Below, piece by piece: positions 6,225 through 14,170 of a stretch of 25,916 nt of DNA. The notes below the pieces were generated by a model, which was given only the letters and a program-made list of their open reading frames with translations, had not been told where the DNA came from and did not search any database. Within the stretch, counting starts at the first letter, position 1. Each line of letters starts with the position of its first letter. A program made the position numbers and the translations under genes. Source of the stretch: Erythrobacter sp. (GTDB lineage Bacteria > Pseudomonadota > Alphaproteobacteria > Sphingomonadales > Sphingomonadaceae); the NCBI GenBank assembly GCA_002695185.1, contig NZOF01000126.1:1-25916 (forward strand). Direction: 5' to 3'.

Positions 6225-6680
6225 ATGCGACAAATGTCCTTGCCGCCTGTCGGCGCTCTTACGCACACCAACCAAATCAAACCCGGAGACAAGTTGATCC
6301 TTGTCAGCCCATGCCCGGCCGATCCCCTTATTACTGCCTTAGAGGTATCAAATGAGGGGGTCCAAATTGAACCCGGCGAACGCCCTAAAATCAAAGGGCT
6401 GAGCATCGTTCAACGCCAATCCATATCTCCGTTCCGCTTTTGCATGGTTGGCTTAAATCTGGTCAGCGATAGCTGCACCACGAAGAACGACTACAACAAT
6501 GCATATCTTTTCAAAGACGAAGGTCTCGCATTGAAATATGCCAAGGTCTGCAGCGATCGTCCGGATACCGAGGTCATGCATCGTTATCCAGATGGAGGAC
6601 AGCGAAGTCGAAGCGTCCTTCAACATTGGCAATCTGAGTGGGCTAAGAAAAAGCCCACCCAAGACCAACCGACCAGCTGA
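6225..6680 (+). CDS. Hypothetical protein, 151 residues
   Basis: The start ATG has GGAAGAG upstream and sits directly behind a GC-rich hairpin. The product is soluble with no signal peptide. The first two thirds read as beta strands separated by turns (KPGDKLILVSP, FRFCMVGLNLVS), and the last third is helical and charged, ending in a Lys-rich tail. It has four Cys residues, but not in a metal-binding spacing. I do not recognise a family. It belongs to the accessory gene series and may be transcribed with the lipoprotein gene by readthrough of the hairpin. Confidence 0.6.
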   Translation: MRQMSLPPVGALTHTNQIKPGDKLILVSPCPADPLITALEVSNEGVQIEPGERPKIKGLSIVQRQSISPFRFCMVGLNLVSDSCTTKNDYNNAYLFKDEGLALKYAKVCSDRPDTEVMHRYPDGGQRSRSVLQHWQSEWAKKKPTQDQPTS

Positions 6681-6716
6681 TATTTAATGCAATTTCAAAA
6701 GCCGGCAAAGACCAAA

Positions 6717-6760
6717 CCTAAGCATCGCAAAGCCAGTGCATAGCTGGTGCCGATCTTAGG
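6717..6760 (+). promoter_or_regulatory. Extended leader hairpin overlapping the ribosome binding site of the next gene
   Basis: CCTAAG-c-ATCG (6717-6727) pairs with CGATCTTAGG (6751-6760) with one bulged base. An inner CCAG/CTGG stem (6733-6736 with 6744-6747) lies inside. The AGG at 6758-6760 is the only Shine-Dalgarno-like triplet before ATG 6766, and it lies in the base of the stem. This suggests structure-dependent translation. Confidence 0.5.
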
Positions 6761-6765
6761 CAAAA

Positions 6766-7164
6766 ATGGGATCCAAGATGAAATACCTCGCGTTGCCGGT
6801 TGCTTTTGCGATCGCGATAAATTCGCCCTCCGCCACTGCCGACACAATCGAACAACGGCAGTCTCAGAACGATGCAGCTACTGCCTTGATGAACGATCTT
6901 CTCAAAGCACCCGTTTCCGCCTTGCCATCTGATATTTGCGAAAAAGCTGAGCTGTACCAAAAGCAATCAGACGGTATGCGAGCGGAATCCGGCGCCATTC
7001 TAACTTCAGCCATCACGATGCTTCAGCAAGGCGAACCGCTCGAAGTGGTCGGCGACCAGTTTGCTGAGATGGGAAGCCTCCTGCGCATAAAGGCCCGTCA
7101 TGACCAGGCCACCGGCATGGCGGTGAGGATGTGCTCTGAGTTCATGCACGACTTCGAGAACTGA
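6766..7164 (+). CDS. Small exported (periplasmic) protein, unknown function
   Basis: Starting at ATG 6766 (MGSK) or ATG 6778 (MKYL), the protein begins with a Sec-type signal peptide: Lys followed by a hydrophobic run and a likely cleavage after SATA-DT, about residues 25-26 from the longer start. The mature part, about 107 residues, is mostly helical. It carries two Cys (one in SDICEKAE, one in VRMCSEF) that could form a disulfide bridging the first and last helices. I recognise no family. It is the last plus-strand gene before the oppositely directed flagellar operon. A hairpin that includes its ribosome binding site lies immediately upstream, so translation may be conditional. Confidence 0.65.
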   Translation: MGSKMKYLALPVAFAIAINSPSATADTIEQRQSQNDAATALMNDLLKAPVSALPSDICEKAELYQKQSDGMRAESGAILTSAITMLQQGEPLEVVGDQFAEMGSLLRIKARHDQATGMAVRMCSEFMHDFEN

Positions 7165-7169
7165 ACCCA

Positions 7170-7196
7170 CTCAAAGCGGGGTCCAGTCCCTTTGAG
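7170..7196. terminator. Inverted repeat between convergent genes
   Basis: CTCAAAG (7170-7176) pairs with CTTTGAG (7190-7196), and inner GG/CC pairs extend the stem. It lies exactly between the stop codons of the exported-protein gene and fliS, the expected place for a bidirectional terminator. No T run is present on either strand, so termination is only probable. Confidence 0.4.
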
Positions 7197-7197
7197 G

Positions 7198-7575
7198 CTA
7201 AAGTTGATCCCTCATCGCCTTCCAGATGTCGATGAAATCGCGACGGATTTCCTGCAGCACCTTTTCATCGAAATTGACTGCGCAGCCAATAATCGCATTG
7301 CGAGCTCTCGAGTAAAGATCTCGCATGGCGCTAGCCACCGCATCGTCGCCCGAGATGCCCATCTCCAAAGCAAGCAAACTCGAGACGGCCCGGGACAAAG
7401 AGCGGCTCGATAGATAGGGATGCTCAGAGCGCTTCGCATAGATCGCCGTACCCAGCGAACCGATCAATTGCTCAAAACATATCGCCACGAGCTCCTGACG
7501 CGTCGCACCGTGCACACGCGCTTCGAACTCGATTTGTCGATACGCTTCAGCAGGAGGGATCCTCCGGGCAAGCAT
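7198..7575 (-). CDS. fliS: FliS, flagellin export chaperone
   Basis: FliS is a cytoplasmic helical-bundle chaperone that binds the C-terminal helix of flagellin, keeps it unpolymerised and delivers it to export. The 125-residue protein from ATG 7575 has the usual all-helical layout, starting with PPAEAYRQIEFEARV and a QELVAICFEQLIGSLGTAI helix equivalent to the family's 'LYDGAI' helix. The ATG overlaps the fliD stop by one base (TAATG), which favours it over the in-frame GTG 22 nt inside fliD. Last gene of the flagellar operon, next to fliD as in many bacteria. Sequence divergence makes this weaker than the export-gate calls, but position and length support it. Confidence 0.85.
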   Translation of the reverse strand: MLARRIPPAEAYRQIEFEARVHGATRQELVAICFEQLIGSLGTAIYAKRSEHPYLSSRSLSRAVSSLLALEMGISGDDAVASAMRDLYSRARNAIIGCAVNFDEKVLQEIRRDFIDIWKAMRDQL

Positions 7576-9011
7576 TAATCGCTCGACGCGTTCCACGCAT
7601 CAATCTGGCTTTTGAGGAAACTGAGCGTCGAGTTGAACTGGCTGACTCTCGCATCCGACACAGCAAACTGTGCGACCAGCCGCTGCCGGGTCGTCTCCTG
7701 GTCCTCTTCGAGGTCGAGCTTGTCATCAGCCAAATTGGCGAGCTGCTTATTGAACCTCGACACGGCGCCGGCGAGCGAACCCGGGTCGCTCGCAACACCT
7801 TCTTCACGGCTAATCTTGTCGATCGTCCCATAGATACCGTTCACACCGGTCGTGAACATCGCAGCGACCCCTTCCGGATCGCGCTCAATCGCAGCGTCCA
7901 GTCGCTGGCTATCGAGATCGAACGTCCCGTCCCGCGTAATGTTTACGCCAAGATCGCCAAGGGAGCGGATTCCACCAGCAGCCACAGAAGGCATGATGAT
8001 CTCGCTCGCTAGCCTGGTGAAGTCCTGCCGGAAACTACGAGCACTGTAATCCCGGCCCAGATCTCCAGACAGTGGATCAGTCGCAGCGTTCAATTCGGCT
8101 GCGATCTCATTGAGAGCCGAAACAAGGTCCTGCATCGCTCCCTTGATCCCGGCCGACGGGTCAGAAAAGCGTACAGAAGTCGGTGCCCCGACGTTCGTGC
8201 CCGACAGCGTCAAATTCACGCCGGGCAGCGCTTCCTTCACGACGTTCGACGACGCAGTCTTTGTCAGGCCATCGATCTTGAAACGCGCATCGGTCGCTTC
8301 TTGCATCAGCGTTCCGCTAGCCGATCCAGGCTGCCACGCGAGTTTCGATAGGCCGGGATTTGCACCATCTTCGGCCACTTCGAGAATGAAGCCATTAGCT
8401 GCGCCATCTGCACCTTTCAGCACAAGCTGCGCGCCATCCACCGTATTGGCCACATAGGCCTGCACGCCTGCATTGGCTCCGTTGATCGCCTTCGCAGTCT
8501 CGGCAAGCGTCGCACCAGGCTGGATTACGATGTCGACTGCAGGCTTTGCTGCGTTCTGCGTGAAGGCGCCGCCCGCAACCGTGCCAAATTTAAGGGTGAT
8601 TGTTCCTGCACCGACCGCATCCGATGCAGATCCATAAGCCGCGCTTGAGAGGACCTGCTGCTGCGCCAGCTGCTCAACCTCAAGAGAATAGCTCCCTTTC
8701 GGTTGCTGCGACCCGCTGAGGGCGGCCGTCGCTACCGACGTATTCCCTATGCTTGGCTGCGCAGAAAGGTCACCTTCGCGGATACGGGCCCCGAGCGAAG
8801 TCGAAAGGTTCAGCAGCATGCTGCGCAGATTGGCCGCCGAGGAGATCTGGGCTTCCAGTTTCTCCGTCCTGCTGTCGATCAATTCCAATCTGCCGGCATA
8901 TTGGGCCACTGCGAGATCCTCGGCGAGGGCCGTCATATTGACGCCGCTCCCGGCGCCAAGGGCAGAGATGATGGAAGACGTGGCGGACGATGTGCTGCTG
9001 GTCGTGGTCAT
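7575..9011 (-). CDS. fliD: FliD, filament cap (hook-associated protein 2)
   Basis: FliD forms the pentameric cap at the filament tip under which exported flagellin folds. The 478-residue protein has the FliD N-terminal region (GVNMTALAEDLAVAQYAGRL, then a coiled segment to about residue 70). It has a central Thr/Ala/Gly-rich region with the SVRFSDPSAGIKGAMQDLVSALNEI segment, and a C-terminal coiled coil ending SFLKSQIDAW. A Ser/Thr-rich first 15 residues is typical of axial export substrates. It lies 30 nt downstream of flhB, with no obvious Shine-Dalgarno, and overlaps fliS by one base. Length is normal for a compact FliD. Confidence 0.95.
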   Translation of the reverse strand: MTTTSSTSSATSSIISALGAGSGVNMTALAEDLAVAQYAGRLELIDSRTEKLEAQISSAANLRSMLLNLSTSLGARIREGDLSAQPSIGNTSVATAALSGSQQPKGSYSLEVEQLAQQQVLSSAAYGSASDAVGAGTITLKFGTVAGGAFTQNAAKPAVDIVIQPGATLAETAKAINGANAGVQAYVANTVDGAQLVLKGADGAANGFILEVAEDGANPGLSKLAWQPGSASGTLMQEATDARFKIDGLTKTASSNVVKEALPGVNLTLSGTNVGAPTSVRFSDPSAGIKGAMQDLVSALNEIAAELNAATDPLSGDLGRDYSARSFRQDFTRLASEIIMPSVAAGGIRSLGDLGVNITRDGTFDLDSQRLDAAIERDPEGVAAMFTTGVNGIYGTIDKISREEGVASDPGSLAGAVSRFNKQLANLADDKLDLEEDQETTRQRLVAQFAVSDARVSQFNSTLSFLKSQIDAWNASSD

Positions 9012-9041
9012 AGTCTATTGAACGACAAGGTTCCCCAGTTT

Positions 9042-10184
9042 TTAAGGCTCGCTGATCACGAGTTTACCCTCGGCATCGAAACGAAGCTCAACGGGCACGT
9101 TAACATCGGGCGCATCGCGGCTTTCACCGCGCTTGATCGAAAACACGAAGGCTAAAATCGCTGCGACAGCACCATAAAGCTCGTGCCGGATGATCTGCTT
9201 CTCACGGGTCGTGAAATAAAGCGCTCGCGCTAGGCTCGGGTACTCCAGCACCGGCAACTTCATCTCCGCTGCAAGCTCCCGCATTGCCAAGGCCTTTTCC
9301 CCGCGCCCCTTTGCAAGAAGGATCGGCGCCTCCGCCTTGTCCGGATCATATGCAAGAGCCACCGAGAAATGCGTAGGATTCGTGATGACGAATTGAGCTT
9401 CTCGCATCGCAGGCGCCATGGCTCCCATCGCCATCTTCCGCTGCCGATCCCGGATCGCGGCCTTTTGCTCGGGGGAGCCGTCCTGCTCCTTGCTCTCGTC
9501 CCGGACCTCCTGAAGCGTCATCTTCAGCCGCTTGTTTCGCCTGAAGAACTGGACCGGCACATCTGCGAAAGCGATAATTAGCAGTCCCGCTCCAAGCCAA
9601 TAGGCGAGTGTGATCAGGGCATCCCAGGCAAAACCCAATTGCTGCGCAAGATCGCCGCGGCCCAAGGTCGTCAGGCCGGCAAAATGCGACAATCCCCACG
9701 CCCAAGCTATGGCACCCAGCAATCCTATCTTCCCGAGACCTTTTGCAATCTCGATTAGGCCGGTCGGTCCAAACATCCTCTTCAGGCCGTTCAAAGGGTT
9801 AATGCGGGAGCCTTTGAACGAAAGGTTCTTCGGCACCCACATGCCCGTCCCGAAGCCGAGCTGCGAGACCAATGACGACGCGATGATCAGTGCCCCCAGT
9901 ACGAATATCGGCGGCAGCACCGCGATCATCATCGTCATCATCATCGACCCGGGTGCGAAATCATCGACATCCGCTCGGTCCCAAACCAGACCCTGGTGCA
10001 GACTCTGAACTAGCCCCTCGAAAAGCCATCCGCCGGCCCAACTCAACCAGGTTGCGCCCACGAGGATCGCAGCCGCAGTCGCCAGCTCCTTGGAGCGCAG
10101 AACGTCACCTTTGTTGGCAGCGTCGCGCTTTCTCTTGTCAGTGGCTTCGAAATTCTTCTCGCCAGTGGGTTCCTCGCCGCTCAT
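9042..10184 (-). CDS. flhB: FlhB, export gate and substrate-specificity switch
   Basis: FlhB is an inner-membrane component of the flagellar type III export gate. The 380-residue protein has four membrane segments (about 33-58, 85-112, 145-170, 188-212). A cytoplasmic domain contains the autocleavage motif NPTH at 269-272, which on cleavage switches export from rod/hook to filament proteins. The N-terminus (EKNFEATDKRKRDAANKGDVLRS) is the standard family opening. The start overlaps the fliR stop by 4 nt. The C-terminal tail extends about 50 residues past the membrane-proximal core, which is usual. All key residues are present. Confidence 0.97.
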   Translation of the reverse strand: MSGEEPTGEKNFEATDKRKRDAANKGDVLRSKELATAAAILVGATWLSWAGGWLFEGLVQSLHQGLVWDRADVDDFAPGSMMMTMMIAVLPPIFVLGALIIASSLVSQLGFGTGMWVPKNLSFKGSRINPLNGLKRMFGPTGLIEIAKGLGKIGLLGAIAWAWGLSHFAGLTTLGRGDLAQQLGFAWDALITLAYWLGAGLLIIAFADVPVQFFRRNKRLKMTLQEVRDESKEQDGSPEQKAAIRDRQRKMAMGAMAPAMREAQFVITNPTHFSVALAYDPDKAEAPILLAKGRGEKALAMRELAAEMKLPVLEYPSLARALYFTTREKQIIRHELYGAVAAILAFVFSIKRGESRDAPDVNVPVELRFDAEGKLVISEP

Positions 10185-10963
10185 CCGCCAAGAAGCCCTG
10201 CAGAGGCCGTGATGGCCAACCGACTAAGCCATGTCAGCTGCTCCACGAGAACCGGCGCACTCATGATCAAAGCAGCAATTCCGGCCAGAATGCCTGCCGG
10301 CAATCCAAGAGCGAAAAGATTGAGGCTCGGTGCTGAACGGCTCAGCACACCTGTCACTAGCTGCGACAGTAGCAACACGAAAGTCACGGGAAGCGCTATC
10401 ATTACGGCCATGACGAACATCATGCTCGCAAAGCTTAGGATCGCCCCGGTGTGCTCCGTCCCAAACCATGTCTCTCCTGGCGGAAACGTGCGGTAGCTCT
10501 CAACCAGCAATCCAATCCATTGCAAATGAGCGCCTATCCCGAGAAAGATCAGTGTCATGATGACGGTAAAATACTGACCCAGAGCCGGCGATTGCGCACC
10601 GCTTCCCGGGTCGACGGCCGTTGCCATGGACATACCCATCGTGCCTGAAATTACTTCGGCGCCCAAAACGGGAGCTGCGAAGGCAAGCTGCAAGATGAAA
10701 CCCATAGCCAGTCCCACCAAAACCTCACCCGCAACGATCAAAAGGCCGTTCGCCGAGAGAAGGGCTGGTGGCGCTTCGACCGTGGGTAGCCAGACACATA
10801 CGAAAATCGCCAAAGCCGATGTGGCGACAACCCGGACCTGCATCGGAACCGTCGAGGCACCGAACATGGGCGCGGCGAGAAACGCCGCGCCTATTCGTGT
10901 CATCATGAAGAGGAATCGCCAGAATTCCCCCTCAATACCACCGAGACCGAACGACATCTGCAT
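10181..10963 (-). CDS. fliR: FliR, export gate protein
   Basis: FliR is one of the FliP5Q4R1 components that form the helical export gate inside the MS ring. The 260-residue, highly hydrophobic protein has about six membrane segments. It shows the family features RIGAAFLAAPMFG near the N-terminus and GFILQLAFAAPVLGAEVISGTMGMSMATAVDP around 90-120. It begins at ATG 10963, overlapping the fliQ stop by one base (TAATG), and ends overlapping flhB. Normal length. Confidence 0.96.
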   Translation of the reverse strand: MQMSFGLGGIEGEFWRFLFMMTRIGAAFLAAPMFGASTVPMQVRVVATSALAIFVCVWLPTVEAPPALLSANGLLIVAGEVLVGLAMGFILQLAFAAPVLGAEVISGTMGMSMATAVDPGSGAQSPALGQYFTVIMTLIFLGIGAHLQWIGLLVESYRTFPPGETWFGTEHTGAILSFASMMFVMAVMIALPVTFVLLLSQLVTGVLSRSAPSLNLFALGLPAGILAGIAALIMSAPVLVEQLTWLSRLAITASAGLLGG

Positions 10964-11238
10964 TATGAAGAAATCAAAGCAATCTGGGCAAAAATCTCTT
11001 CGGCGAAGTCAACAACAAGACCCATCATCGCCCCGCCCATGACGACTAGTACCAAGGCCGTTACCCCCAGCTTCGGGACAAACGTCAAGGTTTGCTCGTT
11101 CACCGATGTCGCAGCCTGCACGAGGCCGATTACGAGGCCGACAGCCAGAGACGCAAGAAGGACCGGCCCCGCCACCAGGGCGGTGGTCCAAAGCATCCTG
11201 TCTGCCAGGGCGAGAAGCGCGAGACTTTGGTTGTCCAT
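10963..11238 (-). CDS. fliQ: FliQ, export gate protein
   Basis: This 91-residue protein has two membrane helices (about 15-40 and 52-77) separated by the conserved SVNEQTLTFVPKL loop, which is diagnostic of FliQ. It packs around FliP/FliR in the export gate. It overlaps fliP upstream (TGATG) and fliR downstream by one base each, so the trio is translationally coupled in the classic order fliP-fliQ-fliR. Confidence 0.96.
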   Translation of the reverse strand: MDNQSLALLALADRMLWTTALVAGPVLLASLAVGLVIGLVQAATSVNEQTLTFVPKLGVTALVLVVMGGAMMGLVVDFAEEIFAQIALISS

Positions 11239-11993
11239 CAGGCGAAACTCTGCGCGAGCGATCCCATCAAAAGCGCCCAGCCGTCCACCAGGACGAAAAG
11301 CAGGAGCTTGAAGGGAAGAGATACGATCATCGGGCTCATCATCATCATGCCGAGGCTCATCAGCACCGATGAAACGACAAGGTCGATCACGAGAAACGGC
11401 AGAAACAACATGAACCCGATCTGGAAAGCGGTCTTCAATTCACTGGTCACGAACGCTGGCAACAGGATCGAGAAAGGCACATCTTCGCGTGTCTCGAAAG
11501 CAGGAGCATCCGCTATGTCCGCGAACATGAGCAAGTCGCGCTCACGGGTTTGTTTGATCATGAATGCGTGAAATTCCTCGCCGGCATTCGCTATTGCCGT
11601 CTCGGCTGGAATCTCGTCGTTCGCATAAGGGGCAATCGCCCTAGTGTTAACCTGCTCCAACGTCGGCGCCATCACGAACAGCGAGAGAAAGAGCGATAAG
11701 CCCACGAGAACCTGGTTCGGAGGGCTTTGCTGCAGACCAAGCGCCTGCCTCAGGATCGCCAGCACGATCAGGATGCGGGTGAAGCTGGTCATCATCAGGA
11801 TCAGGCTGGGCAGAATGGTCAGCAGACCCATGACCAGCAGCAACTGAAGCGAAAGACTCAGCGAGCCACCATTGGTAGCCTCAAGTGATCCGAACGCTCT
11901 ATCAAGCGCACCCGGAACGGCTGCCTGGGCAAGGGCGGGCAGGGGCGCTGTCGCCGCCGCTACCGCAAGCGAAAGGGCGATACGCTTGATCAC
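11238..11993 (-). CDS. fliP: FliP, export gate protein
   Basis: FliP is the main pentameric subunit of the export gate. The 251-residue product starts at GTG 11993, overlapping the fliO stop (GTGA). It has a cleavable signal peptide (to about ALAQA, residue 24), a conserved LILMMTSFTRILIVLAILRQALGLQ segment, a periplasmic loop, and the C-terminal LPFLVIDLVVSSVLMSLGMMMMSP helix pair. The PPNQVL motif is present. Length and residues are typical. Confidence 0.97.
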   Translation of the reverse strand: MIKRIALSLAVAAATAPLPALAQAAVPGALDRAFGSLEATNGGSLSLSLQLLLVMGLLTILPSLILMMTSFTRILIVLAILRQALGLQQSPPNQVLVGLSLFLSLFVMAPTLEQVNTRAIAPYANDEIPAETAIANAGEEFHAFMIKQTRERDLLMFADIADAPAFETREDVPFSILLPAFVTSELKTAFQIGFMLFLPFLVIDLVVSSVLMSLGMMMMSPMIVSLPFKLLLFVLVDGWALLMGSLAQSFA

Positions 11994-12292
11994 TGGGCTG
12001 CTTCTGCATCTTCGAGGCTAGTTTCGAAGCTGCGCGCCGCGCGCGCCGGCGCTTCGGCAAGCCTCGTGAGCCCATTCCGCGATGCCGACACCAAAATCTC
12101 ACGGCCATGGAATTCGATGACCGCCAGCTTCAAGGTCGGTGACAACATCGTCGTCTCGATCACGCGAGCAGATTTTCCCTGACCGCCGGCAACAGTTCTG
12201 TCTTGCAGCTTTTTGGCAAGCTTCAGGCAGCCCCAGCCCAGAAGGCAAATGAGCGGGAGCATGACCGCTAGCTTGAGGATATACCAAAGCAT
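11990..12292 (-). CDS. fliO: FliO, export gate assembly protein
   Basis: FliO is a small bitopic membrane protein that helps FliP assemble. The 100-residue product has one N-terminal membrane helix (about 3-25, LWYILKLAVMLPLICLLGWGCL). A cytoplasmic domain follows with the ETTMLSPTLKLAVIEFHGREILVSAS pattern shared by FliO proteins. It starts 4 nt after fliN and overlaps fliP by 4 nt. Low sequence conservation is normal for FliO, so the call leans on position and layout as well. Confidence 0.88.
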   Translation of the reverse strand: MLWYILKLAVMLPLICLLGWGCLKLAKKLQDRTVAGGQGKSARVIETTMLSPTLKLAVIEFHGREILVSASRNGLTRLAEAPARAARSFETSLEDAEAAQ

Positions 12293-12296
12293 CCGA

Positions 12297-12611
12297 TCAG
12301 GCCTCGGTCACGATCTCGGCGTCTGCCGATCCGGGCAGAGGGGCACTCAAAGCTTCCGCGGGCGAATGGCCTTCCATCTCCACGATGCGCAGAGCAAACC
12401 GGTTCCCCTCTGTGACAACTTCTCCGCGCGCGATGCGCTTGCCGTTCACCGATATGTCGATGAGCTCGTCGGTCAGCCGATCAAGGACGACGATTCTGTC
12501 CTCCTTGAGATCCATCAGTTCACGTAGCGGCATCGATGTCGAGCCAAGTTCAACCGATAGCCGCACGTTCACATCTTTGAGAAAGCTGAGAGCGTCTTTC
12601 TGAAAATTCAT
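12297..12611 (-). CDS. fliN: FliN, C-ring protein
   Basis: FliN forms the base of the flagellar C ring with FliM and binds the export ATPase complex through FliH. I use ATG 12611, which has AAGGA 9 nt upstream, giving 104 residues. The longer frame upstream has no support. The SpoA/surface-presentation fold covers residues about 10-80, with VNVRLSVELGSTSMPLRELMDLKEDRIVVLD and VNGKRIARGEVVTEGNRFALRI. An acidic Ala/Glu tail follows. Order fliM-fliN-fliO is standard. Confidence 0.93.
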   Translation of the reverse strand: MNFQKDALSFLKDVNVRLSVELGSTSMPLRELMDLKEDRIVVLDRLTDELIDISVNGKRIARGEVVTEGNRFALRIVEMEGHSPAEALSAPLPGSADAEIVTEA

Positions 12612-12645
12612 CGAATAAATCCTTTTGAAATTGTTTGGGCAATGC

Positions 12646-13542
12646 TCAGAAAGCAGAGGTGATCTTGAGAGCCACCCTGTCGTCGAGTTCACCTACCGAA
12701 CCGTGTGCGATCACCTTCCCGCCAACTGACAAAGGCACGCTGCGCGCGACTGACACAGGGATCAGGTCCCCGGGCTTCAGTCCGCTCAGCCGCGCGATCG
12801 GAATCTTCATGTCGATCAGGGTCGCCACTGCCTCGAACGGAATTTCTTCAAGCGCCCTTTCGGTTGCCCCGGTGCTCTCGTCGGTTGGCGTCCTATGCTT
12901 ACCGGAAGTGTCATCCTCGCAGATTGCGTCCAGCGTCTCAGGCTCCATCGTCAGGCATAGAGACCAAGGCTGCCCCCCGAATGCTGAAAACGTGAAATTC
13001 GCTTTGCGAAGATGTTCCGCATCGTAAAATCCGCGGAGCATGGTGATGTCCGTTTCCCGCTTCATCGGAACAAGACCTTTCAAGGTGTTGCCCGGCGCAA
13101 TGCGCGCGAGAAGCTCAGCGAAAGCTACTTCGAGCCTTTCCAGGATCATCTCGGCAGAGCGAGGTATCTTGGTCGGAAGCGGGCTCGCTGCTTTTCCGTC
13201 TCCACCAAAGGCCCGATCTACCATTTCGAAGATCGCAACCTGGTCCATCGACACGAGGATCTCGGTCGACGTCGAAAGTGTCTTCAGGAGAAAATGCAGC
13301 ATTGGAGCTTCGCCGATGGTCAGCAGATCATCTGGTGCACCAATCTCCATCTCCTTCGCGCGCGCCGAGATATCGGCATCACCATAGAAGGGTGCAAATA
13401 CCGCTGGCAGCAACGTCGACAGCCTGCGATTTAGACGACGATAATCATCGCTTCGGTCAGCAGGCTTCATCCGGTGCTTTAGAAGCTCCGGACAATGAGC
13501 CGCCAGCGCGCGATGCGCCTTGAATTGCATCGACTGATCCAT
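12646..13542 (-). CDS. fliM: FliM, C-ring switch protein without the usual CheY-binding N-terminus
   Basis: FliM links FliG to FliN in the C ring and normally receives phospho-CheY at its extreme N-terminus. The 298-residue protein has a CheC-like middle domain (about 40-200, including VDRAFGGDG) and a C-terminal SpoA domain (about 220-298, PFEAVATLIDMKIPIARLSGLKPGDLIPV). The N-terminus (MDQSMQFKAHRALAAHCPELL) lacks the LSQxEIDALL CheY-binding motif. It starts 5 nt after the fliL stop. The gene is complete, so the motif is truly missing or replaced. Confidence 0.92.
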   Translation of the reverse strand: MDQSMQFKAHRALAAHCPELLKHRMKPADRSDDYRRLNRRLSTLLPAVFAPFYGDADISARAKEMEIGAPDDLLTIGEAPMLHFLLKTLSTSTEILVSMDQVAIFEMVDRAFGGDGKAASPLPTKIPRSAEMILERLEVAFAELLARIAPGNTLKGLVPMKRETDITMLRGFYDAEHLRKANFTFSAFGGQPWSLCLTMEPETLDAICEDDTSGKHRTPTDESTGATERALEEIPFEAVATLIDMKIPIARLSGLKPGDLIPVSVARSVPLSVGGKVIAHGSVGELDDRVALKITSAF

Positions 13543-13547
13543 CGTTT

Positions 13548-14126
13548 CTACTGCACGATGATGCTGTTGAAATAGACACGATCAACGCCGCCGAACCCTT
13601 CAAGCTCGGTAAGCTGGTCATTGATCGCTCCGGTCAGACGCTTGCGCAGCTGCTGCTTGCCATCCACCGTCAGCAACTGTTCTTCCGGCGTATCGGCCAG
13701 CACAGTCAGGAGGGACGACCTGATCGCAAGCTCATGCTGCTTCATCCAGAAGATCACACGTCCATCACGCTGCGTCGATGCCGCGAGACTTAGTTGAACG
13801 AGGGAAGGGGACCCCTTCAGGTTCGACGTAAAATCGTCACGGAACACGAAATAAGCCGTGCGATACTCGCTTCCGCCATCGCCAAACTCCGCAGCGGCCG
13901 CTTCATCTTCACCGGCGATTGTTGCGTATGGATCGGCGTCGCCCTTGCGAATGAGCCGCGGAGTATTGTCGACATTTTTCTCCATCGGAATCACGCCGCC
14001 TTGCATCATCGCGAAGGCACCGCCGCCGCCAGCCGCCAAAAGGACGACAGCGCCCAGTACCTTGAGCAAGAGGCCGCTCTTTTTCGGCTTTGCCCCCACG
14101 CCATCATTCTCTTCAGATTTTGCCAT
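13548..14126 (-). CDS. fliL: FliL, stator-associated basal-body protein
   Basis: FliL sits around the MotAB stator and supports torque. The 192-residue protein has a short charged cytoplasmic N-terminus, one membrane helix (about 20-42, LLLKVLGAVVLLAAGGGGAFAMM), an acidic Glu/Ala-rich periplasmic linker (about 60-85) and a C-terminal stomatin-like domain. That domain includes FVFRDDFTSNLK and the closing DRVYFNSIIVQ, the usual FliL ending. The acidic linker is longer than in enteric FliL. It lies between fliK and fliM in the operon. Confidence 0.93.
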   Translation of the reverse strand: MAKSEENDGVGAKPKKSGLLLKVLGAVVLLAAGGGGAFAMMQGGVIPMEKNVDNTPRLIRKGDADPYATIAGEDEAAAAEFGDGGSEYRTAYFVFRDDFTSNLKGSPSLVQLSLAASTQRDGRVIFWMKQHELAIRSSLLTVLADTPEEQLLTVDGKQQLRKRLTGAINDQLTELEGFGGVDRVYFNSIIVQ

Positions 14127-14170
14127 TGCAGATTGTCTTCCTTGGATTTTGTGAAAAGGGTTTTGAGAGA

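Noticed and set aside
6638..6658. Hairpin GTGGGCT/AGCCCAC near the end of the 151-residue gene
   Set aside because: It lies within coding sequence and is followed by ACCCAAG rather than a T run, so it is probably incidental.
1..7190. Complete restriction-modification or DarTG system
   Set aside because: No endonuclease-like protein and no DarT-like gene adjoins the methylases or the macro-domain gene in this window.
12612..12692. Longer FliN start
   Set aside because: It would add 27 residues unlike FliN and overlap the fliM end, whereas ATG 12611 has AAGGA upstream.
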